A stretch of 64,000 nt of DNA from Peteryoungia desertarenae. Its GTDB lineage: Bacteria; Pseudomonadota; Alphaproteobacteria; Rhizobiales; Rhizobiaceae. Under the pieces are notes generated by a model. That model worked only from the letters and a program-made list of their open reading frames with translations, made no database searches and was not told the origin of the DNA. Positions 10,357-19,085 of the stretch are shown piece by piece (the first letter of the stretch is position 1; each line of letters opens with the position of its first letter). The position numbers and the translations under genes were made by a program. The DNA lies in NCBI RefSeq assembly GCF_005860795.2, contig NZ_CP058350.1, forward strand, positions 870,001 to 934,000, in the 5' to 3' direction.

Positions 10357-11136
10357 ATGCTTGCCACACTAGCAATGTTCCTCTCCCTGAGTACGGCCCC
10401 GGCCCTGCAGTCTTCCATACGCACGGGGACAACGGAGGTGGATGTGGAGCTGATCCTCGCCGTCGACGTGTCCCGCTCCATGGATTGGGATGAACTGCAG
10501 GTCCAACGTGCCGGCTATATCGCTGCTCTCCAGCACCCCGACTTTATCAACGCGATCCAGAACGGCTTGATCGGCCAGATCGCGGTTGCCTATTATGAAT
10601 GGGCTGGCGGCGTCTATACCGATGCTGTCGTGGATTGGCAGATCATTTCAAACGCCGAGGAAGCGGCAGACTTCGCGGCAAAACTTCAGGCCCACAGCCA
10701 GACCGGGCTGCGCGGGACGTCAATCTCCAGTGCGATTGAATTCGGAGCCAACCTGTTCGACCAGAACGACTATCAGGGGCTGCGCCAGGTCATAGATGTA
10801 TCCGGCGACGGACCGAACAATCGGGGACTGCCAGTTGCTCCCTCCCGCGACAAAGCTCTGTCTGAGGGTATCATCATCAACGGTCTCGCGATCATGATCC
10901 GTCCCTCGATGGCCATGGTTCCCCTCGACAAGTATTATGCAGACTGCGTCATAGGGGGCCCCGGCGCCTTTGTCCTGCCGGTAAAGAAAATCGAAGACTT
11001 CGCACCGGCCATTCGGCGCAAGCTTGTGATGGAGATCAGTGGGCTCTTGCCGGCCGAAGCCATCCCGGCATCGGTAGAACAGGCGACGGACTGCATGATT
11101 GGAGAAAAGATCCGGAACGACTGGGACAATCGCTAA
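10357..11136 (+). CDS. DUF1194 family protein with VWFA-like domain
   Basis: A 259-residue protein of the DUF1194 family. A short signal peptide (about residues 1-17, ALQSS at the cleavage region) precedes a von Willebrand factor A-like fold whose metal-ion-dependent adhesion motif is DVSRSMD near residue 37, followed by the later TSISSAIEFG and DVSGDGPNN segments. It is probably periplasmic and may bind a protein partner through a divalent metal. Function is not known for the family. It follows the YkuD gene on the same strand. Confidence 0.82.
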   Translation: MLATLAMFLSLSTAPALQSSIRTGTTEVDVELILAVDVSRSMDWDELQVQRAGYIAALQHPDFINAIQNGLIGQIAVAYYEWAGGVYTDAVVDWQIISNAEEAADFAAKLQAHSQTGLRGTSISSAIEFGANLFDQNDYQGLRQVIDVSGDGPNNRGLPVAPSRDKALSEGIIINGLAIMIRPSMAMVPLDKYYADCVIGGPGAFVLPVKKIEDFAPAIRRKLVMEISGLLPAEAIPASVEQATDCMIGEKIRNDWDNR

Positions 11137-11394
11137 GCCAAGCCACGGTAGCTGGACGAGCAGCCTGGCGGGCTTCAAGGCAGAAACTGCCAATCCTGTT
11201 TCAGTGTCGCTGAAGAGATGATCAACAGAATTCCGCCCTGAAAGCTTCCAATGCCACCCCAAAAACCTAGATAAAGAGCTGGAAGCAGGCACATTGCCTG
11301 CGTTCTCGACCATGCCGAGCATTTGTCCATGCTATTGGCACCTGAAGATCTGCGATCTTCATTTCAGCACTTATTGTTCAAGGAGATTTCCAAG
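11137..11394. other. Intergenic region upstream of the aldo/keto reductase
   Basis: A 258-base gap. It contains an open frame (from 11323) that merges with the reductase frame but looks non-coding, and one perfect hairpin at 11343-11361. I see no clear promoter consensus in it. Confidence 0.6.
11343..11361 (+). promoter_or_regulatory. Inverted repeat in the leader of the aldo/keto reductase gene
   Basis: Perfect 8-base arms TGAAGATC and GATCTTCA around TGC, 33 bases upstream of the ATG. It could be an operator or a leader hairpin; it has no T tract and is not a terminator. Confidence 0.4.
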
Positions 11395-12225
11395 ATGATG
11401 GACCAGCCGCACGTAACGCTCAACGATGGCCAAAAGATCCCTCAGGTCGGCCTGGGTGTCTGGCAGACGCCAAATGACGAGGCGGCCCCAGCGGTCAAGG
11501 CCGCATTGGTTGCCGGCTATCGTCATGTCGATACCGCGGCAATCTATGAGAACGAAGAGGGCGTTGGCGAGGGCATGCGTCAATCCGGCGTCGCCCGCAG
11601 CGACATCTTCCTGACCACCAAGCTCTGGAACACGGAGCAAGGTTACGACCAGACGATGAAGGCATTTGACGCAAGCCTGAAGCGGCTTGGCACCGACTAT
11701 GTGGATCTCTACCTGATCCACTGGCCGTCACCCCATCGAGGCCTGTTCGTCGACACCTGGAAAGCCTTTGTACGGCTGAAGGAGGAAGGCCGCGCGAAAT
11801 CGATTGGCGTTTCGAACTTTTATCCCGAGCACCTGGAGAAGATCATCGCGGAAACGGGCGTAGTCCCTGTGCTGAACCAGATCGAATTGCATCCCGACTT
11901 CCAACAGAAGGAAAACCGGGCCTTCCACGACAAGCACAAGATCATCACCCAGTCCTGGAGCCCGCTCGGTCAGGGCAAGCTCTTGAGCCACCCGGTGATC
12001 ACGGGCATTGCCGAAAAGCTGGGCCGCACCCCGGCGCAGGTGATTATCCGCTGGCACATTCAAAGTGGTTTCGTCGTCATTCCCAAATCCGTGACGCCTT
12101 CCCGTATCGCGGAAAACTTCAAGGTTTTCGACTTCCAGCTCTCGAACGACGACATGTCGGCACTAATTGCCCTGGATGACAAAAATGCCCGGATCGGGCC
12201 TGACCCGATGACCGCAAGCTTCTGA
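11395..12225 (+). CDS. Aldo/keto reductase, 2,5-diketo-D-gluconate reductase-like (AKR5 type)
   Basis: A 276-residue NADPH-dependent (beta/alpha)8 reductase. The catalytic tetrad is visible: D46 and Y51 in HVDTAAIYENE, K76 in TTKLWN and H109 in LIHWP. The cofactor-binding C-terminal segment IPKSVTPSRIAENF is typical for NADPH. Length fits the AKR5 group, which reduces 2,5-diketogluconate or small aldehydes; the physiological substrate cannot be fixed. ATG 11395 is preceded by AAGGAG at nine bases, and the upstream extension of the frame is not family-like. It ends 76 bases from the convergent leuC stop. Confidence 0.9.
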   Translation: MMDQPHVTLNDGQKIPQVGLGVWQTPNDEAAPAVKAALVAGYRHVDTAAIYENEEGVGEGMRQSGVARSDIFLTTKLWNTEQGYDQTMKAFDASLKRLGTDYVDLYLIHWPSPHRGLFVDTWKAFVRLKEEGRAKSIGVSNFYPEHLEKIIAETGVVPVLNQIELHPDFQQKENRAFHDKHKIITQSWSPLGQGKLLSHPVITGIAEKLGRTPAQVIIRWHIQSGFVVIPKSVTPSRIAENFKVFDFQLSNDDMSALIALDDKNARIGPDPMTASF

Positions 12226-12234
12226 AAACAATAA

Positions 12235-12268
12235 AGGCGCCGCATGATCTCTTGATCACGCGGCGCCT
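12235..12268 (-). terminator. Terminator of leuC
   Basis: Arms AGGCGCCGC and GCGGCGCCT with an inner GATC/GATC pairing. Read on the minus strand it is followed by TTTATTGTTTT, so it mainly serves leuC; on the plus strand the hairpin lacks a T tract and would be weak for the reductase. Confidence 0.75.
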
Positions 12269-12301
12269 CCACAAGCAGTTTCGGTCAATGAACCGAATGG
12301 C

Positions 12302-13711
12302 TTACTGCCAGTCGCGGATGTCGACGAAATGACCGGCCACGGCGGCAGCGGCTGCCATGGCAGGCGAGACAAGATGGGTGCGGCCCTTGAAGCCCTGACG
12401 TCCCTCGAAATTGCGGTTCGAGGTTGAGGCGCAGCGCTCGCCCGGCTTCAGGCGGTCGTCGTTCATGGCAAGGCACATGGAGCAGCCCGGCTCGCGCCAA
12501 TCGAAGCCGGCCGCCTTGAAGATCTTGTCGAGGCCTTCGGCCTCCGCCTGTTCCTTGACCAGGCCGGAGCCCGGAACGATCATGGCGGATACGGTGGAGG
12601 CAACCGTCTTGCCTTCGACAACCTTGGCGACTTCGCGCAGATCTTCGATACGGCCATTGGTGCAGGAGCCGATGAAGACGCGGTCGATGGCGATATCGGT
12701 GATCTTGGTGCCCGGCTTGAGGCCCATGTAATCGAGCGCACGCCACTTCGAGGCGCGCTTGGTCTCGTCCTGGATATCGTCAGGGTTCGGAACGACACCC
12801 TGAACCGAGACGACGTCTTCCGGCGAAGAGCCCCAGGAGACGATCGGCGGCAGGTTGGCCGCATCGAGAACGACGACGCGATCGAAATGCGCGCCTTCGT
12901 CGGACTTCAGCGTCTTCCAATAGGCGATTGCCTGTTCGAGGGCTTCACCCTTGGGCGCGCGCGGCTTGCCCTTGATATATTCGAAGGTCTTTTCATCAGG
13001 CGCGATCAGACCGGCGCGGGCGCCGCCCTCGATCGTCATGTTGCAGACGGTCATGCGGCCTTCCATCGACAGCGATTCGATCGCTTCGCCAGCGAATTCG
13101 ATGACATGGCCGGTACCACCGGCCGTGCCGATCTCACCGATGATGGCGAGGATGATGTCCTTTGCGGTGACGCCTTCGGGCAACTTCCCGTCGACGCGCA
13201 CCAGCATGTTCTTCGCCTTCTTCTGGATCAGCGTCTGGGTCGCGAGCACGTGCTCGACTTCAGACGTACCGATGCCGTGTGCCAGCGCGCCGAAAGCGCC
13301 ATGCGTCGAAGTGTGGCTGTCACCGCAGACAATGGTCATGCCCGGCAGCGTGAAGCCCTGTTCCGGACCGACAATGTGCACGATGCCCTGGCGCTTGTCG
13401 GAGGCCGAGTAATACTCGACGCCGAATTCGGCCGCGTTGTTGGCGAGCGCCTCGACCTGGATGCGGCTTTCCTCGTTCTTGATGCCAAGGTGGCGATCCG
13501 GCGAGGTCGGGACGTTGTGGTCCACGACGGCCAGCGTCTTCTGCGGGGCGCGGACCTTGCGGCCCGCCATGCGCAGACCCTCGAAGGCCTGCGGGCTCGT
13601 CACTTCGTGGACGAGGTGACGGTCGATGTAGAGAAGACAGGTGCCATCATCCTGCTGGTCAACGACGTGGTCGTCCCAGATCTTGTCATAAAGGGTGCGG
13701 GGTGCGCTCAT
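12302..13711 (-). CDS. leuC: 3-isopropylmalate dehydratase large subunit
   Basis: A 469-residue aconitase-superfamily enzyme that, with LeuD, isomerises 2-isopropylmalate to 3-isopropylmalate in leucine synthesis. The three [4Fe-4S] ligands are C350 in GSCTNGR and C410/C413 in [10 protein letters not shown]. The N-terminus [15 protein letters not shown] fits the family start, so the ATG at 13711 was used and a 27-codon upstream extension rejected. leuD and leuB are not in this window. A 40-codon ORF and a small hairpin lie between its start and the upstream gene. Confidence 0.96.
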   Translation of the reverse strand: MSAPRTLYDKIWDDHVVDQQDDGTCLLYIDRHLVHEVTSPQAFEGLRMAGRKVRAPQKTLAVVDHNVPTSPDRHLGIKNEESRIQVEALANNAAEFGVEYYSASDKRQGIVHIVGPEQGFTLPGMTIVCGDSHTSTHGAFGALAHGIGTSEVEHVLATQTLIQKKAKNMLVRVDGKLPEGVTAKDIILAIIGEIGTAGGTGHVIEFAGEAIESLSMEGRMTVCNMTIEGGARAGLIAPDEKTFEYIKGKPRAPKGEALEQAIAYWKTLKSDEGAHFDRVVVLDAANLPPIVSWGSSPEDVVSVQGVVPNPDDIQDETKRASKWRALDYMGLKPGTKITDIAIDRVFIGSCTNGRIEDLREVAKVVEGKTVASTVSAMIVPGSGLVKEQAEAEGLDKIFKAAGFDWREPGCSMCLAMNDDRLKPGERCASTSNRNFEGRQGFKGRTHLVSPAMAAAAAVAGHFVDIRDWQ

Positions 13712-13792
13712 GATTGAATTCCATCCGGACTGAGGAAAAGAAAAGCGGGTTTCACGAAAGACATGCCAGTGCCGCACTGCGGCAAAACGCAA

Positions 13793-13915
13793 TCAGCCTC
13801 GAAGGCTGGCAAGCGCGCCCGAGATGCGCGAGAAGAAGCGAGCCGGCAGACGCTTGTGGTCCTGCAGGACAAAGGCACTTCGACGCATGACCGCATCCGT
13901 TGTCTTCGTTTTCAT
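13793..13915 (-). CDS. Possible small basic protein upstream of leuC
   Basis: A 40-codon frame, starting MKTKTTDAVMRRSAFVLQDH and ending in a basic, Arg-rich tail, stops 81 bases before the leuC ATG on the same strand. A GGGAAC lies six bases before the ATG. Its codon use is like the neighbours. I do not recognise it. It has no run of leucine codons, so it does not look like a classical leu attenuator peptide; a hairpin with GCCGC/GCGGC arms follows its stop. It may be a conserved small protein, a leader peptide or chance. Confidence 0.35.
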   Translation of the reverse strand: MKTKTTDAVMRRSAFVLQDHKRLPARFFSRISGALASLRG

Positions 13916-13954
13916 GGGGTTCCCATACCAAGTTTCCGAAAAACAGGCAATCGG

Positions 13955-14938
13955 CTAGGCGAAGAAGCGGTGAGAGAGTGGACCGGGCGCAAGCTGGTCG
14001 GTTGCCTCAAAATATTTCTGCAAGACCAGCAGCGACACGAGGCGCTCGATCCGTCTGTCACGAAAGGACGCGAAATAGGCATTGGCGTTCCGGACAATCT
14101 CGGCGGCGAGGTCAGGACTGCTTTCCAGCATGTCGATTTTTTCTTCAAGATCGGCGAAATCATCCCGAACGGCAACGAAATGGTGCCCCGGCGTGAGGCG
14201 CCCTTCCATGAACCAGGTCTCGAAGCGGCTTTGCGGCATCAAGCAGACACTGCCGGAGGCCATGATCCATTTGAGATTGGTCGCAACGTCGAAGCCCTCA
14301 ATGGAGAGGATGTAACGGAAGCTGAGCTGATCGGCGGGGCTGAGGAAGGGTCGCGGTGACAAACCTTCCTTAACTTCGCCAACATGGCCTACATCGGCGA
14401 ATGGACTGTCGGCGTGACGTGCAACGAGGGCACGGCGAAGGGGATTGTTGAGGCTTCCCCGCCAGACCACCTTCGGAATCTTTTGGTCCCAGCTTATTCC
14501 GTCACGAAATGTCCGGAAATGCCGGAACTTGTCGAGATTGAGCAGGACCGAATTCTGATTGTCCCCGCCAACTGGTCGGCTTTTCACAATCGCGGCCTTG
14601 TCCGGGATCGTTGTCACATCTCCATAGATGTAATCGACGCGAAGATCCCGCTCGAAGAAACGCAGATACTGGTCAAAATCGAGAAAGTATCGACTTCTTG
14701 AACGATCGATCTTGGAAAGCGGCACTTGCGGTAGAGGCAGCGTGCCCGGTGTCAGGCGATTGTAGTAATTGGCCCGTTCAAACAGAAGGTCGACATCCGG
14801 ACTATTGCCCAGACCGACCATGATCTCGTCGCGCCATCGGCTGTACCAACTGGCAGGAACCGCATGCCGCGCAATTCCACTGGCATAGTAACCGAGCCGC
14901 TGCAGTCCGGCCACCAGGCGGTCAATCGCCTCGACCAT
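13955..14938 (-). CDS. GT90/CAP10-like glycosyltransferase
   Basis: A 327-residue protein resembling family 90 glycosyltransferases (CAP10-like, lipopolysaccharide-modifying). The recognisable parts are KVVWRGSLNNPLRRALV (about residue 183-199), the domain-typical DQLSFRYILSIEGFDVATNL and the following WIMASGSVCLMPQSRFETWF, then a C-terminal helical segment. No signal peptide or membrane helix is visible. ATG 14938 was chosen for its GAGG ribosome site; a frame extension upstream starts inside the permease gene. The stop of the upstream permease is 17 bases away, so the two are probably cotranscribed. Donor and acceptor sugars are unknown. Confidence 0.78.
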   Translation of the reverse strand: MVEAIDRLVAGLQRLGYYASGIARHAVPASWYSRWRDEIMVGLGNSPDVDLLFERANYYNRLTPGTLPLPQVPLSKIDRSRSRYFLDFDQYLRFFERDLRVDYIYGDVTTIPDKAAIVKSRPVGGDNQNSVLLNLDKFRHFRTFRDGISWDQKIPKVVWRGSLNNPLRRALVARHADSPFADVGHVGEVKEGLSPRPFLSPADQLSFRYILSIEGFDVATNLKWIMASGSVCLMPQSRFETWFMEGRLTPGHHFVAVRDDFADLEEKIDMLESSPDLAAEIVRNANAYFASFRDRRIERLVSLLVLQKYFEATDQLAPGPLSHRFFA

Positions 14939-14954
14939 TAGCGATACCTCAGGC

Positions 14955-15773
14955 TCAACCGCGTCGCTCCCGCATCCGCTTCTCAAAGCCGCGCAGCAAC
15001 AGCGAAAGGCCAATGGTCAGAACAAGATAAACATAGGCCACGATGGAATAGGTCTCAAAGAAACGAAAGGAACCGGAGGCATAGATCTTGCCCATCTGGG
15101 TGATGTCGGCAACACCGAGAACCGAGACAAGCGAGGAATCCTTGACCATGGCGACGAAATCATTCGAGAGCGGCGGAAAGATGACGCGAATGGCCTGCGG
15201 GAAAACGATGAGCCGGAACCGCTGATAGCGTGACAGGCCAAGTGCCATCGACGCCTCGATCTGCCCCTTGTCGATGGATTGGAAACCCGCACGGAAGATC
15301 TCGGCAATGAAGGCCGAATATCCGATCATCAAGGCAATGATGGCACGCCACATCAGCGAGACATCCCGGACCATCATTTGATCGACCCAGCCTCGATCGA
15401 TCAGAGGCGATAGGATGAGATTGTAAAGAGCCACAAAGCCCGGTGCGCCGACAAAGGCAATGTAGAACAACAGGACCAGAATCGGAATTCCGCGTATGAC
15501 TTCAATGTAAAAGCGCGAGATCTGCCGGAGGATCAGGCTGTCGGACATGCCGAGAAGGGCCATGACCAGGCCAAGAACGGAGGCGAGTGCGAAACCGACA
15601 AGGGTCACGAAAATGGTGACCCAAACACCCTTCGAGACAGTCTGAAAGACCTGCGTATACACATCGCTCAGCACAATCACCAAGCCGAGAGCAACCGCCA
15701 TGGCAAGGAAGGCGAACAACCACCAGGGTCGGTCGCCTCTGCCGTCGGAACTGGGAAGGGTCTGAAAAGCCAT
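14955..15773 (-). CDS. Polar amino acid ABC transporter permease
   Basis: A 272-residue inner-membrane permease of the HisMQ/GlnP type with about five or six membrane helices. It has a cytoplasmic N-terminal tail, a first helix at ~18-36, and the EAA loop EASMALGLSRYQRFRLIVFP that docks with the ATPase. It is 37 bases downstream of a matching periplasmic binding protein gene. Only one permease gene is present, so it would act as a homodimer or with a partner encoded elsewhere. No ATPase gene follows; the next gene is a glycosyltransferase. Confidence 0.92.
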   Translation of the reverse strand: MAFQTLPSSDGRGDRPWWLFAFLAMAVALGLVIVLSDVYTQVFQTVSKGVWVTIFVTLVGFALASVLGLVMALLGMSDSLILRQISRFYIEVIRGIPILVLLFYIAFVGAPGFVALYNLILSPLIDRGWVDQMMVRDVSLMWRAIIALMIGYSAFIAEIFRAGFQSIDKGQIEASMALGLSRYQRFRLIVFPQAIRVIFPPLSNDFVAMVKDSSLVSVLGVADITQMGKIYASGSFRFFETYSIVAYVYLVLTIGLSLLLRGFEKRMRERRG

Positions 15774-15810
15774 CAGCGCCCTGGCCCATTGTCAGAATTG
15801 CTGCAGGGCG

Positions 15811-16608
15811 TCATTCGCCCATCTTGTAGTCAAGAAACCATTTCTTATTCAGGGCGTCGATCGTGCCATCAGCCTTGAGCGCCTCAATGGCAGCGTTGAT
15901 TGGCGCCACGAGTTCCGATCCCTTCGGCAAGATGAAACCGAAGTCCTCTGTACCAAGCGGGCCGCCGATCAGTTTCAGGCCACCATTCGATGTGTCGACA
16001 TAACCCTTGCCGGCTGTACCATCAGTCAGCACCACATCGACGTCGCCGGTCTTCAGCGCCTGGACGGTGGCACCGAATGTTTCAAACAGCTTGATGCGCG
16101 GATTGGCCTCATTACCGTCGAGAATGGAGTAGACGGCGGTGTAGAAGGGTGTCGTGCCCGGCTGTGCACCGATCAAACCATCTTCAAAGGCGGCAAAGCT
16201 TTCGGCATCCGTAAAGCGGCTTTCCTCTCCACGGACCAGCATGAATTGCTCGGAACGCATATAGGGCTCGGAGAAATCAACCTTTTCCTTGCGGTCATCG
16301 CGGATCGTAATGCCGGTCATGCCGACCTGGTACTGCCCGTCGGACACAGCCTGAATCATCGCATCCCAGGAGGTGTTTTGATACTCCACCTTGAAATTCA
16401 GCCGCTTGGCGATCTCGTTCATCGCATCATATTCCCAACCGACCTGCTCCCCGGTTTTCGGATCGACGAATTGCAGGGGTGGATAGGCGTTTTCCGTCAC
16501 GACGACGACTGTCTGGCCACCGAGATCCGGCAGTTCTGCGGCCTGAAGGCTGAAAGGAAAAAACGCAAGGGCGGAAAGACCGGCGAGGAAAGCGCGGCGT
16601 TGAAACAT
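15811..16608 (-). CDS. Periplasmic amino acid-binding protein (SBP family 3)
   Basis: A 265-residue solute-binding protein. A signal peptide (residues ~1-23, with RRAFLAGLSALAFFPFSLQAA) precedes a family-3 domain: VTENAYPPLQFVDPKTGEQVGWEYDAMNEIA is the typical first lobe, GMTGITIRDDRKEKVDFSEPY the hinge and ligand region. It would deliver a polar amino acid to the permease encoded next. Ligand specificity is not readable. The start at 16608 is preceded by a GGAGACATCC-like Shine-Dalgarno. The matching ATPase is not encoded nearby. Confidence 0.92.
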   Translation of the reverse strand: MFQRRAFLAGLSALAFFPFSLQAAELPDLGGQTVVVVTENAYPPLQFVDPKTGEQVGWEYDAMNEIAKRLNFKVEYQNTSWDAMIQAVSDGQYQVGMTGITIRDDRKEKVDFSEPYMRSEQFMLVRGEESRFTDAESFAAFEDGLIGAQPGTTPFYTAVYSILDGNEANPRIKLFETFGATVQALKTGDVDVVLTDGTAGKGYVDTSNGGLKLIGGPLGTEDFGFILPKGSELVAPINAAIEALKADGTIDALNKKWFLDYKMGE

Positions 16609-16857
16609 GGATGTCTCCTGAATTGTGGCGCTGCGAGAGTGTCACAATTCCTTCTCTTCTGGCAAGGGAACACCGACGGGAAGACCCGATTCATCGAAGG
16701 AAATACATGCCTGAGACTACTCGACAAGCCAGAAGAGCAGGGTCGGGTCGACGTTCTCCAGATCATCACGCAGCGAGGCTGGCTGGATCTGGCCGAGCAA
16801 AAAACAAAAGGCGACCCAACCGGATCGCCTCTCGTCAAACAAACCATTTAGGAAAGC
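16609..16857. other. Intergenic region between the binding protein gene and rplS
   Basis: A 249-base gap. It holds the rplS terminator at its right end and presumably the promoter for the minus-strand binding-protein operon. No coding frame in it looks real. Confidence 0.6.
16797..16830 (-). terminator. Terminator of rplS
   Basis: Read on the minus strand: arms AGGCGA and TCGCCT around a 10-base loop, followed by TTTGTTTTTT. It starts 28 bases after the rplS stop. Confidence 0.8.
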
Positions 16858-17391
16858 TTATTCAGCCTTGCCCTCAGCGGCAGCAGCTTCTGCAGCGGCT
16901 GCGGCTTTAGCGGCTTCCGCAGCGGCCTTTTCAGCAGCGAGCGCCTGTGCGGCTGCAACCTTTTCCGCTTCCAGACGTGCCTTTTCTTCAGCAACGGCGG
17001 CGCGCTCGGCATCATTCAGCTTACGGGCGCGGGTGTTGGTGTTTTCAACGATACGAGCCGACTTGCCGCGACGATCACGCAGATAGTAGAGCTTGGCGCG
17101 ACGGACCTTACCGCGGCGAACGATCTCGACGCTTTCGAGCATCGGAGAGTGAACCGGGAATACGCGTTCAACGCCTTCGCCGTAGGAGATCTTGCGAACG
17201 GTGAAGCTCTCGTTGATGCCGCCGCCTGAACGCGCGATGCAAACGCCTTCATAGGCCTGCACGCGAGTACGATTGCCTTCCTTGACGGTCACGTTGACGC
17301 GCAGAGTGTCGCCAGGAGAAAAGTCCGGCAGCTTGCGCTTGGCTTCGATCTTGGCAACCTGTTCGGCTTCCAGCTGTTGGATAATGTTCAT
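16858..17391 (-). CDS. rplS: 50S ribosomal protein L19
   Basis: A 177-residue L19. Residues 1-~115 are the conserved protein that sits at the 30S-50S interface ([55 protein letters not shown]). The remaining ~60 residues are an Ala/Glu/Lys-rich helical tail not found in E. coli L19 (115 residues) but seen in rhizobial relatives. ATG 17391 follows GAGGTTAG. In most bacteria it is cotranscribed with trmD; here a plus-strand TSUP gene separates them, so rplS must have its own promoter. Confidence 0.96.
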   Translation of the reverse strand: MNIIQQLEAEQVAKIEAKRKLPDFSPGDTLRVNVTVKEGNRTRVQAYEGVCIARSGGGINESFTVRKISYGEGVERVFPVHSPMLESVEIVRRGKVRRAKLYYLRDRRGKSARIVENTNTRARKLNDAERAAVAEEKARLEAEKVAAAQALAAEKAAAEAAKAAAAAEAAAAEGKAE

Positions 17392-17646
17392 GTCTAACCT
17401 CAATTTCTTCTGAAACGGCCAGAGCGCTCATCATCAATCCCTAGGTCTTGCCGCAGGACATGGCCGGATAGGCCGAGCGAATTCGCTGTTCTTTGTTTTG
17501 GCTGACGGACTTTTGTCCTGATACCGAGCGGGCCATTACACCAACGAACGGCGATTGTCACCCCCAACGCTCCAAATTTGTCGCCATCAGCCTTGCAGGT
17601 CAGGCAGACGCCGCCTATCAGGAACGGCAAGAGGAGTCCCTGCATC
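17392..17646. other. Divergent intergenic region between rplS and the TSUP gene
   Basis: A 255-base gap that must hold promoters for rplS (minus) and the TSUP gene (plus). I found no convincing -35/-10 pair by eye. The plus-strand frame from 17578 extends into it but is not family-like. Confidence 0.5.
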
Positions 17647-18393
17647 ATGTCCCTTACAATCATCGCGGTCCTGTTTGCCGCCGGCTTTTTTTCTGGCGTG
17701 GTGAACGCGATCGCTGGCGGCGGTACCTTTCTGACATTTGGCGCATTGACGCTGGCAGGTCTGCCGCCCATCGCCGCCAATGCGACATCCTCAGTCACCC
17801 AGATCCCGGGTTACATCACCTCGACCCTCGCCTATCGCCGCGAGTTCGCCAAGCTCTGGAAAAGTGCAGTGTTGCTGGGCCTGGTATCAGCGCTCGGCGC
17901 AGTTGGTGGTGCGCTCTTCCTGATCTCGTTATCCAACCCATCCTTTCGCGCCATGGTGCCTTGGCTGCTGATCGCGGCGACCGCTGTCTTTGCCGCCGGT
18001 CCGCTGCTCCGGCCAAAGACATCAGGGGAAAGCCATCCGGCGACGCCCCTTGGGCTCATCATCCAGACAATCACATCTTTTTACGGCGGCTTCTTCGGCG
18101 CCGGAATGGGGATCATGATGCTGGCGTCCCTGAGCCTGGCAAGCGGTGGCGACTATCATCGCCTGAATGCTCTCAAGAACTTCCTGTCCATCGTCATTGC
18201 AGCGGTCGCCATCGTGGTATTCGCCAGCGCCGGCGCCCTCTCCTGGCCGCATGCATTGGTAATGATCCCGGCTGTTGCACTGGGCGGATATGCCGGTGTC
18301 GCAATCGCCCGCAAGGTGCCGCAGGGCATTCTGCGCTGGGTCGTTGTCGCTTCGGGCCTTGGCCTTGCCGCCTATTACTTCGTGACCGGCTGA
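17647..18393 (+). CDS. Sulfite exporter TauE/SafE (TSUP) family permease
   Basis: A 248-residue membrane protein with about eight helices and the TSUP double-repeat. The first repeat motif is [19 protein letters not shown] and the second [15 protein letters not shown], in the places expected for the family. TSUP proteins move sulfite, sulfoacetate or other organic anions; the substrate cannot be told. ATG 17647 is preceded by AGAGGAG. Its last 19 bases overlap the end of trmD on the other strand. Its position splits the usual trmD-rplS pair, so it may be a later insertion. Confidence 0.85.
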   Translation: MSLTIIAVLFAAGFFSGVVNAIAGGGTFLTFGALTLAGLPPIAANATSSVTQIPGYITSTLAYRREFAKLWKSAVLLGLVSALGAVGGALFLISLSNPSFRAMVPWLLIAATAVFAAGPLLRPKTSGESHPATPLGLIIQTITSFYGGFFGAGMGIMMLASLSLASGGDYHRLNALKNFLSIVIAAVAIVVFASAGALSWPHALVMIPAVALGGYAGVAIARKVPQGILRWVVVASGLGLAAYYFVTG

Positions 18394-19079
18394 GTTTGCC
18401 CGGTGGACACAAGAAGATCCGGGCGGCGTTCCTGGGTCAGCTTCAAAGACTGCTCGCGCCGCCATTTCTCGATGGCCGCATGATTTCCGGAGGTCAGGAC
18501 AGCCGGGATCTCAACGCCTTCGAAGACCTGAGGCCGAGTATAATGGGGATGCTCCAGCAGGCCATCCTCGAAGCTCTCATGCACGCCCGAGAGCTGATTG
18601 CCCATGACGCCGGGCAGAATTCGAACGACGGCATCGAGCAAGGTCAGGGCAGCCGGCTCTCCGCCAGAGAGAATATAGTCACCTATGGAAACTTCTTCCA
18701 GCTGCCGGCTGTCGATGACCCGCTGGTCTATTCCTTCAAAACGACCGCAGACGATGACAACACCATCGCCTTCGGCAATTGAACGAACCTTGTCCTGGGA
18801 CAAGGGACGACCCCGGGGGCTCATCAGCAGGCGCGGACGCCCGTCGGCGGGCAGCGTATCGATTGCGCGGGCCAGAACATCCGGTCGGAGCACCATACCG
18901 GCACCGCCGCCGGAGGGCGTATCGTCAACGCTGCGGTGCTTGTCCTGGGCGAAATCACGGATTTGCACTGCCTCCAGAGACCAGTCGCCGCGTTCCAGCG
19001 CGCGACCGGCCAGCGCCTGTCCAAGATGGCCCGGGAACATGTCCGGATAGAGAGTAAGAACAGAAGCCTTGAAGGTCAT
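18375..19079 (-). CDS. trmD: tRNA (guanine-N1)-methyltransferase
   Basis: A 234-residue SPOUT methyltransferase that makes m1G37 in tRNAs and prevents frameshifts. The knotted SAM-binding region is [26 protein letters not shown] and [23 protein letters not shown]; the catalytic aspartate region is [12 protein letters not shown]. Length fits the family. It begins 7 bases after the rimM stop in the order rpsP-rimM-trmD and ends overlapping the TSUP gene 3' end by 19 bases. Confidence 0.96.
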   Translation of the reverse strand: MTFKASVLTLYPDMFPGHLGQALAGRALERGDWSLEAVQIRDFAQDKHRSVDDTPSGGGAGMVLRPDVLARAIDTLPADGRPRLLMSPRGRPLSQDKVRSIAEGDGVVIVCGRFEGIDQRVIDSRQLEEVSIGDYILSGGEPAALTLLDAVVRILPGVMGNQLSGVHESFEDGLLEHPHYTRPQVFEGVEIPAVLTSGNHAAIEKWRREQSLKLTQERRPDLLVSTGQTQPVTK

Positions 19080-19085
19080 GTGGCT

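Noticed and set aside
17493..18782. 429-codon frame overlapping the TSUP gene and trmD in another frame
   Set aside because: The TSUP membrane pattern and TrmD motifs explain this stretch; the alternative product is Arg/Pro-rich and unlike any family.
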